Assembly (NCBI GenBank): GCA_902539745.1 | Contig: CACBKA010000001.1 | Location: forward strand, 110,449-174,448 | DNA length: 64,000 bases | Source: an uncultured Pelagibacteraceae bacterium | GTDB lineage: Bacteria; Pseudomonadota; Alphaproteobacteria; Pelagibacterales; Pelagibacteraceae | Reading direction: 5' to 3' | Shown here: positions 27,344-37,631 of the stretch, one piece after another | Numbering within the stretch: the stretch's first letter is position 1 | How the letters are laid out: every line of letters starts with the position of its first letter | Notes under the pieces: model-generated | The model's input: only the letters and a program-made list of their open reading frames with translations | Told to the model about the DNA's origin: nothing | The model's database searches: none | Program-made: the position numbers and the translations under genes

Positions 27344-28968
27344 TAATTTATTCTCCTTCTAAGATTAGCTGCCTTAATAAATGAAGAGAACAACGGGTGT
27401 GGAGTGAAAGGTCTTGATTTGAACTCGGGATGGAACTGTACCCCTACAAACCATGGGTGATTATCTAATTCGATTATTTCAGGTAAAGTACCATCTGGTG
27501 ATAAAGCAGAAAAAATAAGTCCTTTTTTCTCAAAATCTTTTTTGTATTTTATATTTACTTCATATCTATGTCTGTGTCTTTCTTTAATTCTTTTTTCTGA
27601 GTAAATTTTTGAAATTAAAGAATTATTTTTAATTATTGCATCGTATAAACCTAATCTCATAGTTCCACCTAAATCCTTTTCACTACCTTTGAAAATTTTT
27701 TTTCCTTTTTGCCATTCTTCGATCAGACCAACAACTGGGGTACAGTTATTTCCAAATTCGCTACTAGATGCATTCTTAATATTCAACATGTTTCTAGCAG
27801 CCTCGATAACAGCCATTTGCATTCCAAAACAAATTCCAAAGAATGGTATATTATTCAATCTTGCGTATTTTATGGCAGCAATTTTACCTTCCGTGCCTCT
27901 TTTTCCAAAACCGCCTGGTATTAAAACTCCAGATATATTCTTAAGTAAAGGCTTAATTTTTTTCGGGTCTAGATGTTCAGAGTCAATTCTTTCCAATTTT
28001 ACTCTGACATTATTAGAAATACCTCCGTGGATTAGGGCTTCATCTAAAGATTTATAAGCATCTTTAAGGTTTATATACTTTCCTATAATTCCAATATTTA
28101 CATCGGTTTTTGGGTTTAAAACTTTTGAGGTTATATTTTTCCATCTTGATAAATTAGGTTTCTTTTTATTTTTAATATTAAAATATGAAAGAACTCTTTC
28201 ATCTAATTTTTCTTTATGAAAGCTAATTGGAGCCTCATAAATAGTTTTGACGTCAACTGTTTCAATAACATTTGCTATCGGAACATTACAAAACAATGAT
28301 ATTTTCTTTCTTTCTATTTTTGGAATCTCTCTTTCGGATCTACAAATAATTATATCGGGTTGAATACCTAAGCTTCTTAGTTCTTTTACGGAATGTTGTG
28401 TTGGCTTTGTTTTTAATTCTCCAGAGGCTTTTAAATACGGTACCAAAGTAAGGTGTATAAACAAACTATTTTTTTTTCCTGTATCATTTGAAAATTGTCT
28501 AATAGCTTCTAAAAATGGTAAACTTTCTATGTCGCCTACTGTTCCGCCAATTTCACAAATAATAAAGTCCTCATTTTTTACGTTATGAGAAATAAATTTT
28601 TTGATACGGTCAGTTACATGAGGTACGACCTGAACTGTTCCGCCCAAATAATCTCCTCTTCTTTCTTTTTTGATTATATCGCTATAAATTCCACCTGTAG
28701 TAATATTGTCAGATTTTGTTGCTGGTATTCCAGTGAATCTTTCGTAATGTCCTATATCTAAATCTGTTTCTGCTCCATCATCTGTTACAAAAACCTCTCC
28801 GTGTTGAAAAGGATTCATGGTTCCAGGATCTACGTTTAAATAAGGATCTAATTTTCTTACTCTTACTTTAAAACCTCTTAATTGAAGTAGCGACGCTAAA
28901 GAAGCGGAAGAGAGACCTTTACCTAGTGAGGAGACCACGCCGCCGGTGACAAATACATATCGCGCCAT
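27343..28968 (-). CDS. pyrG: CTP synthase
   Basis: A 541-residue enzyme that aminates UTP to CTP. The synthetase domain begins [20 protein letters not shown] and runs to about 265; the glutamine amidotransferase domain (about 290-540) has [11 protein letters not shown], the nucleophile elbow [11 protein letters not shown] and the HPEF catalytic His-Glu. Length and motifs are normal. Confidence 0.97.
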   Translation of the reverse strand: MARYVFVTGGVVSSLGKGLSSASLASLLQLRGFKVRVRKLDPYLNVDPGTMNPFQHGEVFVTDDGAETDLDIGHYERFTGIPATKSDNITTGGIYSDIIKKERRGDYLGGTVQVVPHVTDRIKKFISHNVKNEDFIICEIGGTVGDIESLPFLEAIRQFSNDTGKKNSLFIHLTLVPYLKASGELKTKPTQHSVKELRSLGIQPDIIICRSEREIPKIERKKISLFCNVPIANVIETVDVKTIYEAPISFHKEKLDERVLSYFNIKNKKKPNLSRWKNITSKVLNPKTDVNIGIIGKYINLKDAYKSLDEALIHGGISNNVRVKLERIDSEHLDPKKIKPLLKNISGVLIPGGFGKRGTEGKIAAIKYARLNNIPFFGICFGMQMAVIEAARNMLNIKNASSSEFGNNCTPVVGLIEEWQKGKKIFKGSEKDLGGTMRLGLYDAIIKNNSLISKIYSEKRIKERHRHRYEVNIKYKKDFEKKGLIFSALSPDGTLPEIIELDNHPWFVGVQFHPEFKSRPFTPHPLFSSFIKAANLRRRIN

Positions 28969-29007
28969 GGAAGAATACTATATGGGATTTTTTTAAAAAA
29001 ATAAAGT

Positions 29008-29313
29008 TTATTTTTGACTGTCTGGGATTTTGGGTAAATCAGAATCTTTTTCTTGCTCTAATCTCTCAATTACTGACTTTTTTTCCTCTAAGTCACCCCT
29101 TGATAATACCACCAAGGATATACTGGAAATAATAAATAAAGTAGCAATTATCGCTGTAGATTTAGTTAAGAAATTTCCAACTGTTCTTGTTGAAGCAAAA
29201 TTGTCTTGGGATAAGCCAAGACCGAGTGCTCCGCCCTCAGATCTTTGTAATAATACAAGTATAATAAGAATGACTGCTAAAATTACATTAACTGCGATAA
29301 TGATAGTTTCCAT
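29008..29313 (-). CDS. secG: Protein translocase subunit SecG
   Basis: A 101-residue protein with two membrane helices (about 3-20 and 52-70) separated by the SecG loop LQRSEGGALGLG, plus a charged C-terminal tail. It supports the SecYE channel. It lies between tpiA and pyrG, its usual alphaproteobacterial site. Confidence 0.93.
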   Translation of the reverse strand: METIIIAVNVILAVILIILVLLQRSEGGALGLGLSQDNFASTRTVGNFLTKSTAIIATLFIISSISLVVLSRGDLEEKKSVIERLEQEKDSDLPKIPDSQK

Positions 29314-29318
29314 AGAGC

Positions 29319-30071
29319 TTATTTATAGAAATTTTTTATTATATCAATAAATTTTTTCGATGATTTTGATGCTCCACCAATTAAAAACCCATCTAAATGT
29401 TTAATTTTTTTAAATTTATGTATACTTTTGCTGTCAACAGATCCTCCGTAAAGTATTCTAAAATTATGTTTTTTGTTATAATTCATTTTTAAAAAATTTT
29501 TCAAGTTTATAATAATATTACTTAATTCATTTTCAGATGGTAATTTACCCGAACCTATTGACCAAATAGGTTCATATGCTATCAGTATTTTTTTAAAATC
29601 ATATTTTTTGTCTAAAGATTTTCTAATTTGATTTTTAAGAACATTTAAAGTTAATTTTTTTCTTTTCTCATATTTATTTTCACCAATACAGAAGATAATA
29701 TTTAAATTATTTTTTACAGAGGCTAAAACCTTTTCTTTAAGAATATGATTATTTTCACCAGCTTCTCGATTTTCTGAGTGGCCAATTATGACGTGCTTAA
29801 CTCCTAGTTTTTTAATCATGTAAGGACTTACGAAACCAGTGTGAGAACCGTAGTTATTTTTGTGAAAACAATTCTGGGCACTTATTGAAATTTTTTTATT
29901 TTTGAAGGACTTGGTAAAGTTTTCTAACAAAGTGTAAGGTGGTGATATAATGACTTTATAATTTTTAGATCTTGCTTTATCTTTTTTGACATAATTGTTA
30001 ATCCTGTCTAAAATTTTGATAGAACCAGGAATTCCAAACATTTTCCAATTTCCAATAAAATATTTCATCAC
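29319..30071 (-). CDS. tpiA: Triosephosphate isomerase
   Basis: A 250-residue TIM barrel: GNWKM at the N-terminus, electrophile His in VIIGHSENRE, catalytic Glu in AYEPIWSIGSG and the phosphate-binding YGGSVD. It interconverts dihydroxyacetone phosphate and glyceraldehyde-3-phosphate. It is first in the minus-strand run tpiA-secG-pyrG-kdsA-eno and divergent from the ppiD-like gene. Confidence 0.96.
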   Translation of the reverse strand: MMKYFIGNWKMFGIPGSIKILDRINNYVKKDKARSKNYKVIISPPYTLLENFTKSFKNKKISISAQNCFHKNNYGSHTGFVSPYMIKKLGVKHVIIGHSENREAGENNHILKEKVLASVKNNLNIIFCIGENKYEKRKKLTLNVLKNQIRKSLDKKYDFKKILIAYEPIWSIGSGKLPSENELSNIIINLKNFLKMNYNKKHNFRILYGGSVDSKSIHKFKKIKHLDGFLIGGASKSSKKFIDIIKNFYK

Positions 30072-30141
30072 ATTGCCTTATTTAAACACTTTATATATAG
30101 ATTTTTTAAACTAATTAATTTAAATTTCATAAATTAAAATT

Positions 30142-31590
30142 ATGCTGTCATCAATAAGAAAGTTTTCAACGTCATTCATGGGAAAAATCGTCATTGCTCT
30201 CATAGCTATTGCTTTTATTGTTGGATTTGGGATGAGCGGTAGTTTTTCTGGTAAACAAAATATAGTAGCTCAAATAAATGATGAAAAAATCTCAACACAA
30301 GAATTCGTTAATTATCTTCGTACAGTAAACATAACTTATGAAGAGATGGAAAAAGTGGGAAAATTAAATTTATTAGAGAGAGTTTTAACAAATTATATAA
30401 GCGAGAAAATTGTTGCTATTGAAAGCAACAAAATGGGATTTCAACTTAGTGACAGATCATTATTCAGAAAACTTGCAAATGATAAAAAATTTCAAAAAGA
30501 TGGGGAATTTTCTGAAACTAGATATGAAAAGTTTATTTTAAAAAATGGATTAACAAAACCGTTTTATGAGAGTCTGCTTAAAGAAAACGAAATTAAAAGT
30601 CAGCTTTTAAACTTCTATTCTGGAGGATTAAATTTACCAAAATTTATTATCGACGATCTTTACAAAGAAGAAAATAGATCAATAGATATAGAATTTATTA
30701 GTCTTACAAAAATTTATGAAAAAAAAGTAGTTAAAGAGGAGGAAATAGTAAGTTTCTTTGAGAAAAATAAAGATTCCTTCGAGGAAACTCGTAAAAAGTT
30801 CAGATATTTGACTTTATCACCGGAGGTTTTGGTTGGAGATAAACTTATAAATGAGAATTATTTTAAAAAAATAGATATTATTGAGAATGCAATATTAGAT
30901 GGTGAAAGTTTTGATCAACTTACTTCAGAATATAAATCGAATATAAAAAACACTCCTTTTATTAATCAAGATGGTTTGAAAAGTGACGGAAATCTTTTTA
31001 AAGATTTAAATAATGAGACTTTGAATGAAATATTCAAAATTTCTGATTTAGATACACCAGTTTTTTTAAACCAAAATAATAATTTTTATATTGCTGAATT
31101 AAAAGAAAGTAAAAACGAAATTTTAAATTTGGAAAGTGTAGGATTAAAAGAAAAAATTGTTAATCAGATAAAATTAATTGATCAAATTGAAAAAATCAGC
31201 AAGCTTATTAATGATATTGAAGAAAATATATTTAAGAAAGACGATTTTACCAATTTTGCAAATAAAAATAATGCACAAATTAAAAATTTAACTTTAAAGA
31301 ATATTGATGATAAATCAAAATTTAATAGCAAATCTTTAAAAAGAATTTTTGAATTAAAGTCAGGATCGATTTTTGTTTTACCAGATGAAAATGAAAATTA
31401 CTTAATGACAATTGTAAATGAAAAAATTCCTAAAATTGATATAAATTCTGCAAGTTACAAAAATTACCAAAATAAAGCAAAGGAACTATATACAGCTAAA
31501 ATATATAAATCTTATGACAGTTATATCAATCAAAAGTATAAGATAGATATTAAAAAAAATGTCCTTAAAAGAATTGAGAACTCATTTTAA
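30142..31590 (+). CDS. PpiD/SurA-like periplasmic folding factor
   Basis: A 482-residue protein anchored by one N-terminal helix (about 14-33) with a SurA-N-type chaperone region that begins VAQINDEKISTQEFVNYLRT. PpiD homologues are ~600-630 residues with a parvulin domain; here the centre (about 215-330) is short and I cannot pick out a clear parvulin signature, so isomerase activity is doubtful. Its position before trpE is the standard alphaproteobacterial one. The ATG of trpE overlaps its stop by one base. Confidence 0.8.
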   Translation: MLSSIRKFSTSFMGKIVIALIAIAFIVGFGMSGSFSGKQNIVAQINDEKISTQEFVNYLRTVNITYEEMEKVGKLNLLERVLTNYISEKIVAIESNKMGFQLSDRSLFRKLANDKKFQKDGEFSETRYEKFILKNGLTKPFYESLLKENEIKSQLLNFYSGGLNLPKFIIDDLYKEENRSIDIEFISLTKIYEKKVVKEEEIVSFFEKNKDSFEETRKKFRYLTLSPEVLVGDKLINENYFKKIDIIENAILDGESFDQLTSEYKSNIKNTPFINQDGLKSDGNLFKDLNNETLNEIFKISDLDTPVFLNQNNNFYIAELKESKNEILNLESVGLKEKIVNQIKLIDQIEKISKLINDIEENIFKKDDFTNFANKNNAQIKNLTLKNIDDKSKFNSKSLKRIFELKSGSIFVLPDENENYLMTIVNEKIPKIDINSASYKNYQNKAKELYTAKIYKSYDSYINQKYKIDIKKNVLKRIENSF

Positions 31591-33047
31591 TGAAACTCAG
31601 TACGAATTTAGAAAGATTTCAAAAATTACACAAAAAAAAATTTAACCAAACCATTCATTTTTCTATAAGGTGCAAAAATTACAAATTTATTGAAAACTTA
31701 TATAAATTTATTCTGGTTAAAAAAAATAGTTTCATATTTGAATCTGTTGAGAAAGGTAAAGTTAGAGGAAGATATACAATTATTGGGTTTAACCCTGATA
31801 AAATCATAAATATAAAAAACAATAAGATTATTGAGGATAATTTTAATAGAAAGAAATTAGTAAAACAAAATATTTTAAACTATCTAAATAAACTTTTAAA
31901 AAATTTTAAGGTAAAATCTCCAAAAGAGCTTCCTAGAATGTCGTCGATGTTGGTTGGATATTTTTCATATGATATTATTCGTTTAATTGAAAAAATTCCT
32001 AACAGTTGCAGCGATGATATAAACATACCTGATATAAGATTAATGAGACCAAAAAATTTAATTATTTATGATAATTTTAAGGGTAAAATTTTTTTCATAG
32101 AAAATATATTTGAAGATCAAAAAATTGAGGATTATCAAACAGAATATAATAAAATTGGAAATAATCTAAAAGAATTGAGTCATTACGGAAATATTCCCCT
32201 GCCTACAAATTTTTACAGACCATCAAAAAAAATTAACATTAAATCGAACATAACAAAATCAAGATTCAAAAAAATTGTTAGAAAAGCGAAAACCTACATT
32301 AGTAAAGGTGATATTTTCCAAGTTGTTTTAAGTCAGAGATTTAAGGCTAATATAAATAAACCACCACTTGAAATTTACAATAGTTTAAGAAAGTTAAATC
32401 CATCTCCATTTATGTTTTATTTTAATTATGATGATTTTCAAATATTAGGTAGTAGCCCAGAAATTTTAGTGAGATTAGTAGACGGGGAGGTTACAATAAG
32501 ACCAATTGCAGGTACTAGACCTAGGGGAAAAAATAGTAAAGATGATAAAAGATTAACAAATGAGTTGTTAAATGACCCAAAAGAATTATCTGAACATTTA
32601 ATGCTTCTTGATCTTGGTAGAAATGATGTTGGAAAAGTCTCCAAAGCAAATTCTGTAAAAGTTACAGAAAAGTTTAAAGTGGAAAAGTATTCTCATGTTA
32701 TGCATATTGTTTCAAATGTTGTTGGTAAACAAAAAAATAAATTGTCTCTTTTTGAAACATTTTTATCTGGATTTCCTGCTGGAACCGTAAGTGGGGCTCC
32801 AAAAATAAGAGCAATGGAAATTATTGACGAATTAGAAATGTCTAAAAGAAAACTTTATGCTGGCGGTATTGGATATTTTACTGCAAATCAAGAATTTGAT
32901 ACTTGTATTGCTCTAAGAACAGCTTTAATCAAGAATAAAAAAATATATGTTCAAGCAGGTGCTGGGGTTGTTGCAGATAGTAAGCCAGAAAATGAATACG
33001 AGGAAACTGTTAACAAAGCAAAAGCCCTGCTGCAATCAATACGTTAA
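31590..33047 (+). CDS. trpE: Anthranilate synthase component I
   Basis: A 485-residue chorismate-binding enzyme that, with TrpG, makes anthranilate. The N-terminal tryptophan-binding region includes FIFESVEKGKVRGRYTIIGF, and the catalytic half has IRPIAGTRPRG, DLGRNDVGKV, FPAGTVSGAPKIRAMEII and the final AGAGVVADSKPENEYEET. It is complete and is followed directly by trpG. Confidence 0.96.
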   Translation: MKLSTNLERFQKLHKKKFNQTIHFSIRCKNYKFIENLYKFILVKKNSFIFESVEKGKVRGRYTIIGFNPDKIINIKNNKIIEDNFNRKKLVKQNILNYLNKLLKNFKVKSPKELPRMSSMLVGYFSYDIIRLIEKIPNSCSDDINIPDIRLMRPKNLIIYDNFKGKIFFIENIFEDQKIEDYQTEYNKIGNNLKELSHYGNIPLPTNFYRPSKKINIKSNITKSRFKKIVRKAKTYISKGDIFQVVLSQRFKANINKPPLEIYNSLRKLNPSPFMFYFNYDDFQILGSSPEILVRLVDGEVTIRPIAGTRPRGKNSKDDKRLTNELLNDPKELSEHLMLLDLGRNDVGKVSKANSVKVTEKFKVEKYSHVMHIVSNVVGKQKNKLSLFETFLSGFPAGTVSGAPKIRAMEIIDELEMSKRKLYAGGIGYFTANQEFDTCIALRTALIKNKKIYVQAGAGVVADSKPENEYEETVNKAKALLQSIR

Positions 33048-33614
33048 ATGAAAATATTATTAATAGATAACTATGATAGTTTTACCTATAACCTTTATCA
33101 TTATCTAGAGGCTCTAAGATGTAAGGTAGATGTAGTAAGAAATGATAAAATCACATCAAAGGAAATAATTAAAAAAAAATATAAAAAAATTGTGATATCT
33201 CCAGGTCCAGGAAATCCAAATCAGGCTGGAAACTGTTTAAAAATTGTAAAAGATTTATTTAAAAAAATACCTATCTTGGGTGTTTGTCTTGGTCATCAGA
33301 TCATTGGACAAGTCTCTGGTGCCAAAATTATAAAAGCTAAAAAACTTATGCACGGAAAAACTAGCAAAATTTCACATAATAAAATGGGAATTTTTAAAGG
33401 CTTAAAGAATAATATTGTTGGAACAAGGTATCATAGTCTTATAATTGACAAAAAAACACTGGGTAAAGATTTTATAGTTACCGCAAAAACAAAAGATAAT
33501 GTGATTATGGGAATTATGCATAAAAATTATAATGTTCATGGCGTACAATTTCATCCTGAAAGTATAAGTACAAAAGAAGGAATGAAATTAATAAAAAACT
33601 TTTTAAAATATTAG
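33048..33614 (+). CDS. trpG: Anthranilate synthase component II (glutamine amidotransferase)
   Basis: A 188-residue class I amidotransferase that supplies ammonia to TrpE. NYDSFTYNLYHYL opens the protein, the nucleophile Cys is in GVCLGHQIIG and the His-Glu pair in VQFHPESI. Complete, with no gap after trpE. Confidence 0.96.
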   Translation: MKILLIDNYDSFTYNLYHYLEALRCKVDVVRNDKITSKEIIKKKYKKIVISPGPGNPNQAGNCLKIVKDLFKKIPILGVCLGHQIIGQVSGAKIIKAKKLMHGKTSKISHNKMGIFKGLKNNIVGTRYHSLIIDKKTLGKDFIVTAKTKDNVIMGIMHKNYNVHGVQFHPESISTKEGMKLIKNFLKY

Positions 33615-33618
33615 TATA

Positions 33619-34612
33619 ATGGATGAAATTTTAAAAAAAACTCCAAAATAAACAGAACCTTTCTTTTGAAGAGAGCAAACAGGCTTTTGAGAATATGATG
33701 TCTGGGAGACTAAAAGATAATCAAATTCATGACTTTTTAACTTTTTCATCTGCAAAAGGTGAAACATCTAGTGAGATAGCCGGTGGTGTTTATGTTTTAC
33801 GGGATAAAGCTACTAAAGTTAATGTTCCGGATGATACGGTTGACACTTGCGGAACTGGAGGTGACGGAAAAAATACCTTGAACATATCAACTGCGGCAGC
33901 GCTTTTATTATCAAGTTTCGGTGTGAAAGTAGCAAAGCACGGGAATAAATCTGTTTCATCAAAGTGCGGATCTGCTGATGTTCTTGAAAAATTAGGGATA
34001 AGTATATCTCTTGGTGCTAAAGAAGTAGAAGAAAGTATAAAGAATTATAATTTTGGATTTATGTTTGCTCCAGGTTATCACTCTGCAATGAAATTTGTAG
34101 GCCCAGTAAGAAAAAAAATTGGAAAAAGAACTATATTTAATTTAATTGGACCTTTAAGTAGCCCTGCTAAAGTAAAAAGACAAGTAGTTGGTGTTTTTGA
34201 TAAAAAGTTACTTAAAATTTTTGCTGAAGCTTTAAAAAACCTTAAATTAAAGAGAGCTCTAATAGTAAATAGCGAAGACGGACTAGATGAAATTTCTCCC
34301 TACGCTAAGACAAATGTAGTTGAATTGGAGGGTGAAAGTATAAAAGAATTTATTTTGGATCCAAAAGAAATGGGAATTAATGCAAATAATTTTAATAATA
34401 TTGTTGGTAAAGAACCTGATTATAATTCTGGAAAAATAAAAGAAGTTTTTCAAGGAAAAGATAATGATTTTTCAATTGCTATATGTTTAAATGCTGCGGC
34501 AGGTTTAATTGTATCAGATAAAATCAAATCTTTTAAGGAAGGCTACGAACAACTAAGAAAGCATATACTTTCAGGAAAAGTCGAAAGTCATCTATCAAAA
34601 TTGATTAAATGA
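33619..34612 (+). CDS. trpD: Anthranilate phosphoribosyltransferase (frame broken at A8)
   Basis: Transfers phosphoribosyl to anthranilate. The core is intact: DTCGTGGDGKNTLNISTAAA, KHGNKSVSSKCGSADVLE and RTIFNLIGPL. The longest uninterrupted frame starts only at the ATG at 33695 (305 residues) and lacks the first helix. An ATG at 33619 reads MDEILKK up to the A8 run at 33633-33640, and the frame that leaves the run reads LQNKQNLSFEESKQAFENMM into the known protein. One A fewer would give a normal ~330-residue TrpD. I therefore place the gene start at 33619 and treat the run as a frameshift. Confidence 0.9.
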
Positions 34613-35404
34613 ACAACATATTGGAAAAAATAATTGCCGATAAGAAAAATAGTGTAGAGAGTTATAAAAAATCTCATCCTTTAGAGAAAATAAAAAAAAA
34701 TATATCTCAATTTAATAATTTTATATCTTTCAAAGATAAATTGACAAAAAATAAAATTAACGTAATTGCGGAGATAAAGAAAGCTAGCCCGTCTGCTGGC
34801 ATTATAGTAGAAAATTATAATCCTAAAGAAATAGCAAGAAAATACTTAAAATCCGGCGCCTCATGTCTTTCTGTATTAACAGAGGAAAATTATTTTAAAG
34901 GAAAGTTGGAACATATTGAGGAAGTAAAAAAAGAAGTAAAGTTACCTATTTTATGTAAAGATTTTTTTGTTGACCCCTATCAAGTTTATCTTGCTAAAAG
35001 TTTTGGAGCAGATGCTATATTAATAATATTAGCTGCTATTGATGAAAAAACCTCAAAAGATATTTTCAGTGTTGCTGAAGAATTAAATATTAATACAATT
35101 GTTGAGGTTCATACTCAGGAAGAAGCAAAGAAAGCTCTTGACTTTAAGAATTCAATAATTGGCATAAACAACAGAAATCTTAAAACACTAGAAACAGATT
35201 TAAAAACTACTTATGACCTGCATAAGGATTTAGCTAACCATGAAGGGCCTATAATTTGTGAAAGTGGTATTAAGTCAGAGAAAGAAGTCGAGGAAATAGT
35301 AAAAAAAAACTAAAATAAATAATTTTTTAATTGGTGAATCACTTTTGAAAAATATAAACGAAAACACTTCGTTATTAGAAAAAATCGTTCAAATAAGCCC
35401 ATAA
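34609..35404 (+). CDS. trpC: Indole-3-glycerol phosphate synthase (frame broken at A9)
   Basis: A TIM-barrel enzyme. VIAEIKKASPSAG and PILCKDFFVDPYQV hold the active-site lysines, and IIGINNRNLKTLETD and ICESGI follow. The open frame stops at 35313 after VKKN (234 residues), short of the last strand-helix. Beyond the A9 run at 35301-35309 another frame reads NNFLIGESLLKNI and ends at 35404 after VQISP, which is the expected TrpC C-terminus with its phosphate-binding GES. One A fewer gives 264 residues, the normal length. The ATG overlaps trpD by four bases. Confidence 0.9.
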
Positions 35405-35436
35405 TATAAGGTTAATTTTGCATTGATATTGAAGTA

Positions 35437-35451
35437 GAACTTTTGTAGAAC
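35437..35451. promoter_or_regulatory. LexA (SOS) box upstream of lexA
   Basis: GAACTTTTGTAGAAC is GAAC-N7-GAAC, on the opposite strand GTTC-N7-GTTC, the direct-repeat LexA site of alphaproteobacteria. It lies 22 bases upstream of the lexA ATG at 35474, as expected for autorepression. The same spacing recurs in front of umuD at 37613. Confidence 0.85.
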
Positions 35452-35473
35452 ATAAATGTACAGGATTTGTTCT

Positions 35474-36150
35474 ATGCTTACAAAAAAAAACAAAAAAACT
35501 TATTACTTTTTATTAATAAGAAAATTAGATCGACTGGAGTTTCTCCGTCATATGAGGAGATGAAAAATTCACTCAACCTTAAGTCGAAATCAGGAATTCA
35601 CCGACTAATATCAGCCCTAGAGGAAAGAGGATTTATAAAAAGATTAGCACATAAAGCTCGTGCTCTTGAAGTTGTTAAGCTTCCAGAAAACGCTAGCGCT
35701 CACGATTTATTCAACAGCTTTACTCCAAGTGTAATTAAAGGCGGTTTAGATAAGAATACAACAAAATCTAGCAAGATCTCAGTGTTAGGTACAATTGCTG
35801 CAGGTACACCAATTGAAGCAATACAACAAGAAGTTGATAAAATAAATTTGCCAGCTGACTTCAATAAAAACGATGATCACTTTGGATTAAAAGTTAAAGG
35901 TGACTCAATGATTGAAGCAGGTATCAACGATGGGGACACTGTTATCATTAAGAAAAGTTCAAATGCAGATAATGGTCAAATTGCGGTTGTTTTGATTGAT
36001 AACGAAGAAGCTACTTTAAAAAGAATTAGAAAAAAAGGTAATACAATTGCATTAGAAAGTGCCAACAAAAAATACGGTACAAAGATATACGCAGCAAAAA
36101 GAATTAAGATTCAAGGAAAATTGGTTTCTTTGTATAGAAACTTCAATTAA
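35474..36150 (+). CDS. lexA: LexA repressor (frame broken at A9 near the start)
   Basis: SOS repressor: N-terminal winged helix with [20 protein letters not shown] and [16 protein letters not shown], then a self-cleaving domain with [12 protein letters not shown] (Ala-Gly cleavage site), catalytic Ser in [11 protein letters not shown] and Lys in EATLKRI. The conserved N-terminus MLT-KQ--LL-FI is split: ATG CTT ACA from 35474 enters the A9 run (35482-35490) in one frame, and QKNLLLFIN leaves it in another. The run is one A short or two A long for an open frame. The only alternative start in the long frame is a TTG at 35467 without a spaced ribosome binding site. Confidence 0.88.
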
Positions 36151-36169
36151 AATAGTTTAATTTCAATTA

Positions 36170-37561
36170 ATGGCTTTTATTTGTAGGTTTGCGCCCTCAC
36201 CCACAGGACCTTTGCACATTGGTGGTGTTAGAACAGCTTTATTTAATTGGTTATTAGCAAGAAAAAATAAAGGAAAATTTTATCTAAGAATAGAAGACAC
36301 AGATAAAGAAAGATCTAAAGATGAGTTTAAAAAACAAATAATCGATTCTTTGTCATGGGTTGGGATAAAACATGACGATAAAGAATTTATTCAATCCAAA
36401 AATATTAATAAGCATAAAGAAATTGCTGAGGAACTTTTAAAAAAAGGTTTTGCCTATAAATGTTATTGTTCAGAGGAAGAAATAAAAGAACAAAAAGAAA
36501 AATGTAAAAAGCAAGGTATCCCATATGTTTATAATAGGAAATGGAGAGATCCTAAAGATCTTCAAATACCTAAAGACATAAAACCAGTTATCAGGTTTAA
36601 AAGTAAAGTTTCTGGAAATACTGTGATTAAAGATTTGGTTCAGGGTGACATTAATATATCAAATTCAATTATTGAGGATTTTGTTATATTAAGACAGGAC
36701 GGATCTCCAACTTATCAATTGTCCGCAACAGTTGATGATCATTTAATGAAAATTTCACATGTTATTCGAGGTGACGACCATAAAATTAATACATTTAAAC
36801 AAAAACAAATTTATGAAGCAATGAAATGGGATATTCCTCTATTTGCACATATACCTTTAATACATAGTGAAAAAGGATCTAAGCTCTCAAAAAGGGATAA
36901 ATCCTCAACTATTGATGACTATGTTAAAATTGGAATTTTACCCGATGCACTTAGAAATTACTTATTACGACTAGGTTGGGCATATAAGGATAAGGAAATC
37001 TTTTCTTTAGATGAAAGTATTAAACTCTTTGACTTAAAAGGTGTTGGAAAATCTCCATCAAAACTTGATATGTCTAGAATACTTTCACTTAATGAACATT
37101 ATATTAAAAACATTGATGAAAAAATTCTTTTTGATTTTTTGAAAAGTTATGCCCAAAAGTATAAAAAAACTATCGATCCATCTAAGGAAGAAGTTGTTAT
37201 TAAGTCTTTAAATTTCCTAAAAAATAAGGCCAAAACTCTTAATGACATTTACCAGAATTCACAATATATACTAAGCAAAGAAATAAGTATTTCCCCTGAA
37301 GATTTGAAGCTTTTAGATACTAATTCTAAGAAAATTATTGGTGATTTCCTAAATGAGTTTAAAAACATTAATAATCCAAACAAAGAAAGTATTGAAAAAT
37401 TAATAAATAGTTTAATAAATAAATACAAAACTAACTTTAAAGGTGTTGGTCAACCACTAAGGATTGCTTTAGTGGGTTCAAGATTTGGCCCTGGTATTTA
37501 TAATATCGTCCTATCACTTACAAAAGATGAAGTCGTAAAAAGAATTTCTAAAATTAATTAA
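36170..37561 (+). CDS. gltX: Glutamyl-tRNA synthetase
   Basis: A 463-residue class I synthetase. The HIGH-type motif is in FAPSPTGPLHIGGVRTAL (residues 7-24) and the KMSKS-type loop is KGSKLSKRDKSS near 239-250. It charges tRNA-Glu and, in many bacteria with a single enzyme, tRNA-Gln. It starts 20 bases after lexA, the usual alphaproteobacterial neighbourhood once comEC is left out. Confidence 0.95.
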   Translation: MAFICRFAPSPTGPLHIGGVRTALFNWLLARKNKGKFYLRIEDTDKERSKDEFKKQIIDSLSWVGIKHDDKEFIQSKNINKHKEIAEELLKKGFAYKCYCSEEEIKEQKEKCKKQGIPYVYNRKWRDPKDLQIPKDIKPVIRFKSKVSGNTVIKDLVQGDINISNSIIEDFVILRQDGSPTYQLSATVDDHLMKISHVIRGDDHKINTFKQKQIYEAMKWDIPLFAHIPLIHSEKGSKLSKRDKSSTIDDYVKIGILPDALRNYLLRLGWAYKDKEIFSLDESIKLFDLKGVGKSPSKLDMSRILSLNEHYIKNIDEKILFDFLKSYAQKYKKTIDPSKEEVVIKSLNFLKNKAKTLNDIYQNSQYILSKEISISPEDLKLLDTNSKKIIGDFLNEFKNINNPNKESIEKLINSLINKYKTNFKGVGQPLRIALVGSRFGPGIYNIVLSLTKDEVVKRISKIN

Positions 37562-37612
37562 ATTCTTTTCATTAATTAAACTTGACGATCTTTAATCTTA
37601 CCTTTATAAAAA

Positions 37613-37627
37613 GAACAAATCAAGAAC
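37613..37627. promoter_or_regulatory. LexA (SOS) box upstream of umuDC
   Basis: GAACAAATCAAGAAC is a second perfect GAAC-N7-GAAC site, ending four bases before the umuD ATG, so bound LexA would block initiation or early transcription. The match to the lexA site supports a working SOS regulon in this organism. Confidence 0.88.
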
Positions 37628-37631
37628 ATTT

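Noticed and set aside
27689..28057. 122-residue open frame antisense to pyrG
   Set aside because: Shadow of a conserved gene, with no ribosome binding site or recognisable domain.
28981..29007. T7/A7 palindrome between pyrG and secG as terminator
   Set aside because: The stem is pure A/T and short, and the genes are otherwise closely spaced in one run.
33695..33697. ATG as true trpD start
   Set aside because: It would remove the conserved first helix, which is encoded immediately upstream on the other side of the A8 run.
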